A DNA stretch of 64,000 bases from the NCBI RefSeq assembly GCF_018881815.1, contig NZ_JACVPP010000001.1:431352-495351 (forward strand), read 5' to 3'. This DNA comes from Polynucleobacter sp. MWH-HuK1. Lineage in GTDB: Bacteria > Pseudomonadota > Gammaproteobacteria > Burkholderiales > Burkholderiaceae. Shown here piece after piece: positions 60,442 to 64,000 of this stretch. The first letter of the stretch is position 1; each line of letters opens with the position of its first letter. The translations under genes and the position numbers were made by a program. The notes below the pieces were generated by a model. That model was not told the origin of the DNA. It saw only the letters and a program-made list of their open reading frames with translations, and did no database searches.

Positions 60442-61085
60442 TTTCATTTAGCAAAAGATTAATTACAGTATTTGCACTTCTTTCTTTGAGTGGCTTTGTA
60501 AGTGCTCAAGGGCAAAAAATTGAAGAAGGTTTTGATTACCGCATATTGCCTATTGCCCAGCCGGTAGAGACCAAAGGGAAAGTAGAGGTTATCGAATTCT
60601 TTTGGTACGGTTGCCCACATTGTTATGACTTTGAGCCTGAGCTTAGTAGCTGGGTAAAGCGTCAGCCTAAAGATGTTGTTTTCAAAAGAGTTCCCGTAGC
60701 TTTTCGTGATGACTTCATGCCGCATAGCCAGTTGTTTTATGCCCTTGAGGCGATGGGCAAAGGCGATGCTCTCAATGAAAAAGTTATGTACGCAATGCAT
60801 AAAGAAAACAAACGTCTTTTAACTGAGCCAGAGATTGCCGATTGGGTTGCATCCCAGGGAATAGACCGCAATACGTTCTTGGCAACTTACCGTTCATTTG
60901 CGGTGATTTCTAAAGCACGTGCTGCCAAGCAAATGGCTGAGTCCTATCGAATTGATGGCGTACCTACTATTGTGATGCAGGGCAAGTATGTGACATCACC
61001 ATCCATTGCTGGCACGAAAGCTAAGGCAATCTTAGTTATGGATTACTTGGAAGAAAAAATTCGTAAAAATAAGTACAAGCAATAG
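60438..61085 (+). CDS. dsbA: Thiol:disulfide interchange protein DsbA
   Basis: Periplasmic oxidase introducing disulfides. 215 residues: signal peptide (about 1-23, SGFVSAQ), thioredoxin fold with active-site CPHC in FFWYGCPHCYDFEPE (about 54-57), and the cis-proline loop DGVPTIVMQG. In betaproteobacteria dsbA commonly follows argS and a SPOR gene, as here. A DsbB partner is not in the window. Confidence 0.93.
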   Translation: MISFSKRLITVFALLSLSGFVSAQGQKIEEGFDYRILPIAQPVETKGKVEVIEFFWYGCPHCYDFEPELSSWVKRQPKDVVFKRVPVAFRDDFMPHSQLFYALEAMGKGDALNEKVMYAMHKENKRLLTEPEIADWVASQGIDRNTFLATYRSFAVISKARAAKQMAESYRIDGVPTIVMQGKYVTSPSIAGTKAKAILVMDYLEEKIRKNKYKQ

Positions 61086-61113
61086 CTTTAAATAAGTATT
61101 GCTCTGCCATTCC

Positions 61114-61890
61114 TTAGATTTTTACGAAGCGACGCACAATCCAAAAGTAGATTGGGTACGGCAAGATTCGGAGAAACTTTAAAAATCTCGAGAATCGTTT
61201 TGGGAAGTGAATATCAAATTCTCCCCTATGAATACCATCCAAAATTTCGTTGACTGCTACTTCGGCACTAATTAAGGCAGGCATTTCAAAGTCATTCTGT
61301 GCCGTAGCTTCTGTGGCAACAAAGCCTGGGGAGATCATATGTACGCTGACACCCGTAGGTAGTAAGTCGTAATATAAATTTTCACAAAAATTGATGATCG
61401 CTGCTTTGCTTGGACCATAAGCCAGGGCTTTTGGTAGGCCGCTATATCCTGCCACACTGCCAACGATAGCAATGTGACCTGAGCGGGCTTTAAGCATATC
61501 GGGGGTGACCAATGCAACGGCCCTCATTGGTCCTAAAAGGTTGGCATTAATCGTCTTCTCGGCAATCTGAATATCAAAGCTATCCGCACGAAGGGGTACA
61601 TACATGCCAGATACGAAAAGCAGGAGGTCAATGCCGCCCCAGGCATTGAGGATGGTTTTATACCCCTCCTGTAGTTGTTCATCATTAGTAACGTCAAGTG
61701 GAATAACGAGCGTTTGATTTGTATCCCCATTAAGAGCAATTTGATTTAAGCGCTCTGCTCTGCGACTGGAGAGGGCAACCTTAGCGCCTTGAAGTAACAA
61801 AGCCTTCGCACAGGCTTCGCCGATCCCACTAGATGCGCCAATGACCCAGACTCTTTTCCCTGAGAAATTATCTATTCCGGATTGTTTCAT
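61114..61890 (-). CDS. SDR-family oxidoreductase
   Basis: A 258-residue classical short-chain dehydrogenase: cofactor motif VIGASSGIGEACAKAL (about 16-31), NANLLGPMRAV, active-site GPSKAAIINF (Tyr-x3-Lys from AYGPSKA), and a hydrophobic C-terminus (FLRILPYPIYFWIV) that could be membrane-associated. Its start overlaps the cyclopropane synthase stop by four bases, so it belongs to the lipid cluster cfa - DUF1365; a lipid-related substrate is inferred from that context. Confidence 0.87.
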   Translation of the reverse strand: MKQSGIDNFSGKRVWVIGASSGIGEACAKALLLQGAKVALSSRRAERLNQIALNGDTNQTLVIPLDVTNDEQLQEGYKTILNAWGGIDLLLFVSGMYVPLRADSFDIQIAEKTINANLLGPMRAVALVTPDMLKARSGHIAIVGSVAGYSGLPKALAYGPSKAAIINFCENLYYDLLPTGVSVHMISPGFVATEATAQNDFEMPALISAEVAVNEILDGIHRGEFDIHFPKRFSRFLKFLRILPYPIYFWIVRRFVKI

Positions 61891-63182
61891 GCGCTTAGCG
61901 CATCAGAGGATGCTCTTGATGGTTGATGACTGAGGGTAAATTGCACTACATCAATGTTGCGCTCTGTAAAGCCGGCTGCACAGTACATTAAGTAAAAGTT
62001 CCAGAGACGAATAAAGGCTTCGTCAAAGCCTAGCTGGCGTATTTCCTGAAGTTTGTGATTAAAACTATCTCTCCATAAGCAAAGTGTTTTTGCATAGTCA
62101 GAGCCAAAAGCAAATTCTTGCTCGATTCGTAAACCGGCTTTTGCGGCGCTCGCCTTAAAGCTCTCCCGAGATGGCAACATTCCACCTGGAAAGACATATT
62201 GCTGAATGAAGTCAGTATTGCGTCGATAGCGCTCGAAAAGATCTTCAGCAATAACAATAGTCTGAACGCAAGCTTTGCCACCAGCTTTTAAGCATTGGGC
62301 AATCGTTTTAAAGTATTCTGGCCAATGCTTTTCACCAACCGCTTCAAACATTTCTACTGAGGCGATACCATCAAATTTTTCTTGGCAGTCCCGATAGTCT
62401 TGGAGCCGCACCTCAAATGACGGCGCACTTACCATTGCATTTTGTATCGCCAGAAGACGTTTCTCAGCAAAAGCTTTTTGTTCTGTAGATAAAGTGAGGC
62501 CAGTTATTGCTCTGTTGGTGCGCAGTGACTCTTCCATTACCCCACCCCAACCACAGCCAATCTCTAAGATATGATCTCCAGGTTTTGTTTCAAGAGATTC
62601 CAGAATGCGTCTAATTTTTGCGCGTTGAGCATCGGCCAATCCTTGCTTATCTCCCTCTGAGAACCAGGCGCTGGAGTAGCTCATGGTTGGGTCGAGCCAC
62701 AGGGTGTAGAAGGCGTTGCCTAGGTCGTAGTGAGCGTGAATGTTTTTGCGACTACCTGTTTTACTGTTATCCCTTAACCAATGTTTAAGACGATAAAAAG
62801 TAGATCCATACCAATTGCCATAGATGGCTTTTTCTAAGATAGTTCGATTGCGAATGGCTAACTCAAGCAATGCCTTGAGATCTGGAGTATTCCATTTGCC
62901 TTGAATGTAGCTCTCTGCAAAACCAATGTCTCCATGAGACATGATTTCTTTAAATACCGACCATTCCTGAATATGAATTTCAGCATGCAATTGATCGCTG
63001 CGGTTACCGAATTCTTTTTTATCCCCATCCGGCAGAGTCATCTTCAAGTAGCCGCTGCTAAGCTGGGTCAAGAGCGTTAAAAGTGCCTTTGCGCTAATTT
63101 GGTGCTTATGTGAAGAGCTAGCTTGCTCTTGGGGGCGAGAAAAATTTAGTCTCGAGAGAAGGGATTGTCCTGGGCGATTCAT
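61887..63182 (-). CDS. Cyclopropane-fatty-acyl-phospholipid synthase family protein
   Basis: Transfers a methyl/methylene group from SAM to unsaturated phospholipid acyl chains. 431 residues: an N-terminal domain (about 25-140, EWSVFKEIMSHGDIGFAESYIQG), then the Cfa methyltransferase domain with NIHAHYDLGNAFYTLWLDPTM, SAM motif HILEIGCGWGGVMEE (about 198-212), and SVEMFEAVGEKHWPEYF. It could make cyclopropane or methyl-branched fatty acids; family members in similar clusters methylate fatty acids for furan fatty acids. Overlaps the DUF1365 gene by four bases. Confidence 0.92.
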   Translation of the reverse strand: MNRPGQSLLSRLNFSRPQEQASSSHKHQISAKALLTLLTQLSSGYLKMTLPDGDKKEFGNRSDQLHAEIHIQEWSVFKEIMSHGDIGFAESYIQGKWNTPDLKALLELAIRNRTILEKAIYGNWYGSTFYRLKHWLRDNSKTGSRKNIHAHYDLGNAFYTLWLDPTMSYSSAWFSEGDKQGLADAQRAKIRRILESLETKPGDHILEIGCGWGGVMEESLRTNRAITGLTLSTEQKAFAEKRLLAIQNAMVSAPSFEVRLQDYRDCQEKFDGIASVEMFEAVGEKHWPEYFKTIAQCLKAGGKACVQTIVIAEDLFERYRRNTDFIQQYVFPGGMLPSRESFKASAAKAGLRIEQEFAFGSDYAKTLCLWRDSFNHKLQEIRQLGFDEAFIRLWNFYLMYCAAGFTERNIDVVQFTLSHQPSRASSDALSA

Positions 63183-63964
63183 CTGCTAACTTCAAGTTCT
63201 GGTGGTTTGGGCTTTGAATGAAAGGGTACACCTTTTATCCATAATTTCAATGCTTGCCAATGAATGCGGAAAATTACGCCCAAACTCATCAAAGGGTAGC
63301 GGAGCATTGCCACAATGATATTAGTTCGACTTAGTGAGCGGCTAGTGCCGCTAATGCTCGTATTGATGAGGGGTAGACCGTCTTCATGGAGTTCAATGCG
63401 ATAAACACTGTTTTTCCCGCTACTACTGTCTTGGGGAAACAAGAAGCGGAAATGGTATTCGCCCCTTACTTCGCAAAATGGAGAAACATGAAATACTTTC
63501 TTGCTAGTAAGCGTTTCGCCGGAGTGCAACTCTTCGCCTGAATCTTTGTGGAGTAAGTAGCAATGACGTTCGCCAAAAGTATTATTTACTTCGGCAAGCA
63601 CCGCTTGCACTTTGCCATCGGCTCGAGAGCATATCCAGAAACTCACTGGATTGAAGACATACCCCAGGACCCTTGGAAAGGTTTGTAACCAGATTTCACC
63701 GTTTATATGGGAGACTTGGTTATCAGCAAGAATTTTTTCGATCCAGGCAAGGCTATTCGCATCTCCTAGGCCATGATCCTTATCAAAAAATGTACATAAC
63801 CCCCAGCGGTTATCACTTAGGCCGCAATCCTTAAGTAGATTTGGATTGGCCTTACGAGCACGCATTGGAATCGATACAGTGAACACCCCATAGCCAAAAG
63901 CATTCCTAGCAGGCCGAATGCGCTGGTGCTTTACTACCCCAAAGTTGATCTTTGCTTGCGCCAT
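63179..63964 (-). CDS. DUF1365 family protein
   Basis: A 261-residue protein of the DUF1365 family. Typical blocks: RIRPARNAFGYGVFTVSIPM near the start, RVLGYVFNPVSFWICS, EVNNTFGERHCYLL and KVFHVSPFCEVRGEYHF. The biochemical role is unknown, but the gene usually sits between a FAD-dependent amine-oxidase-like gene and a Cfa-type gene, which fits the layout here (the partial upstream gene could be that oxidase). Its start overlaps that gene's stop by one base. Confidence 0.88.
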   Translation of the reverse strand: MAQAKINFGVVKHQRIRPARNAFGYGVFTVSIPMRARKANPNLLKDCGLSDNRWGLCTFFDKDHGLGDANSLAWIEKILADNQVSHINGEIWLQTFPRVLGYVFNPVSFWICSRADGKVQAVLAEVNNTFGERHCYLLHKDSGEELHSGETLTSKKVFHVSPFCEVRGEYHFRFLFPQDSSSGKNSVYRIELHEDGLPLINTSISGTSRSLSRTNIIVAMLRYPLMSLGVIFRIHWQALKLWIKGVPFHSKPKPPELEVSR

Positions 63965-64000
63965 TAACTATCTTGTTTGACCTTAATAGGCTGACGAATG
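63964..64000 (-). CDS. C-terminal end of an upstream gene (cut by window edge)
   Basis: Eleven codons (IRQPIKVKQDS) and a TAA that overlaps the DUF1365 start codon as TAATG, so the genes are translationally coupled. The position fits the FAD-dependent amine-oxidase-like gene that commonly heads DUF1365-cfa clusters, but the fragment is too short for a family call. Confidence 0.4.
   Translation of the reverse strand, partial: IRQPIKVKQDS

Overview
The window is a gene-dense, housekeeping-rich piece of a betaproteobacterial chromosome. Gene content and order point to a small-genome freshwater Burkholderiales of the Polynucleobacter type: the mreBCD-mrdA-rodA block diverging from gatCAB, a DksA that has lost its zinc cysteines, a two-gene methionine synthase, PhaM, an SAH riboswitch before ahcY, very short intergenic gaps, and moderate GC (mid-forties percent by eye, not counted). 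The genus is inferred from gene content; no 16S gene is present. I see no prophage, insertion sequence, CRISPR array, tRNA or rRNA, and no intergenic stretch longer than about 300 bases.

Layout. 1-4.7 kb: the end of an unidentified gene, then a minus-strand run of pseudouridine synthase, Ser/Thr kinase-UspA fusion, metallophosphoesterase, LpxL-type acyltransferase and beta-carbonic anhydrase. 4.7-6.9 kb: a YggU protein, an LpxO-like hydroxylase, a small membrane protein and an HU protein ending in a perfect palindromic terminator. 6.9-12.5 kb (minus): the elongasome operon mreB-mreC-mreD-mrdA-rodA. 12.5-17.5 kb (plus): gatC-gatA-gatB, a DUF484 protein and xerC. 17.5-24 kb (plus): a His-rich COG0523 GTPase, dksA, argB, slmA, metX-metW and an AmpG-like permease. 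24-28.2 kb: xth, pyrE, dapF and two more LpxL-type acyltransferases. 28.2-32.7 kb: metK, ahcY, metF and 5-formyl-THF cyclo-ligase. 32.7-43.5 kb: lytic transglycosylase, an NDUFA9-like SDR, cca, a MidA/NDUFAF7-like methyltransferase, folM-like, folB, ttcA, glmU and glmS. 43.6-49.5 kb: a complete tripartite RND efflux system. 49.5-53.8 kb: small metabolic genes, including a 58-residue DUF1289 protein and phaM. 53.9-57.7 kb: methionine synthase split into two genes. 57.7-61.1 kb: a DUF1840 protein, argS, a SPOR protein and dsbA. 61.1-64 kb (minus): SDR, cyclopropane-fatty-acid synthase family, DUF1365 protein and the tail of another gene.

Themes. The methyl cycle is unusually well covered: metX/metW, split metH, metF, metK, ahcY and 5-formyl-THF cyclo-ligase. 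The most interesting regulatory feature lies here. The metK leader matches the SAM-II aptamer core, and the metK-ahcY gap holds a clear SAH riboswitch with a readable translational switch that would expose or hide the ahcY ribosome-binding site. Cell-envelope functions form the second theme: three LpxL-family acyltransferases, an LpxO-like hydroxylase, the Mre/Rod elongasome, glmU-glmS, an RND pump, and a lipid-modification cluster at the right edge.

I found no wholly undescribed multi-gene system. The best candidates for follow-up are the paired SAM/SAH-sensing leaders in one cluster, the kinase-UspA fusion beside a phosphoesterase, the repeat array over the dksA promoter, and the Lys/Ala-rich tail on GlmU.
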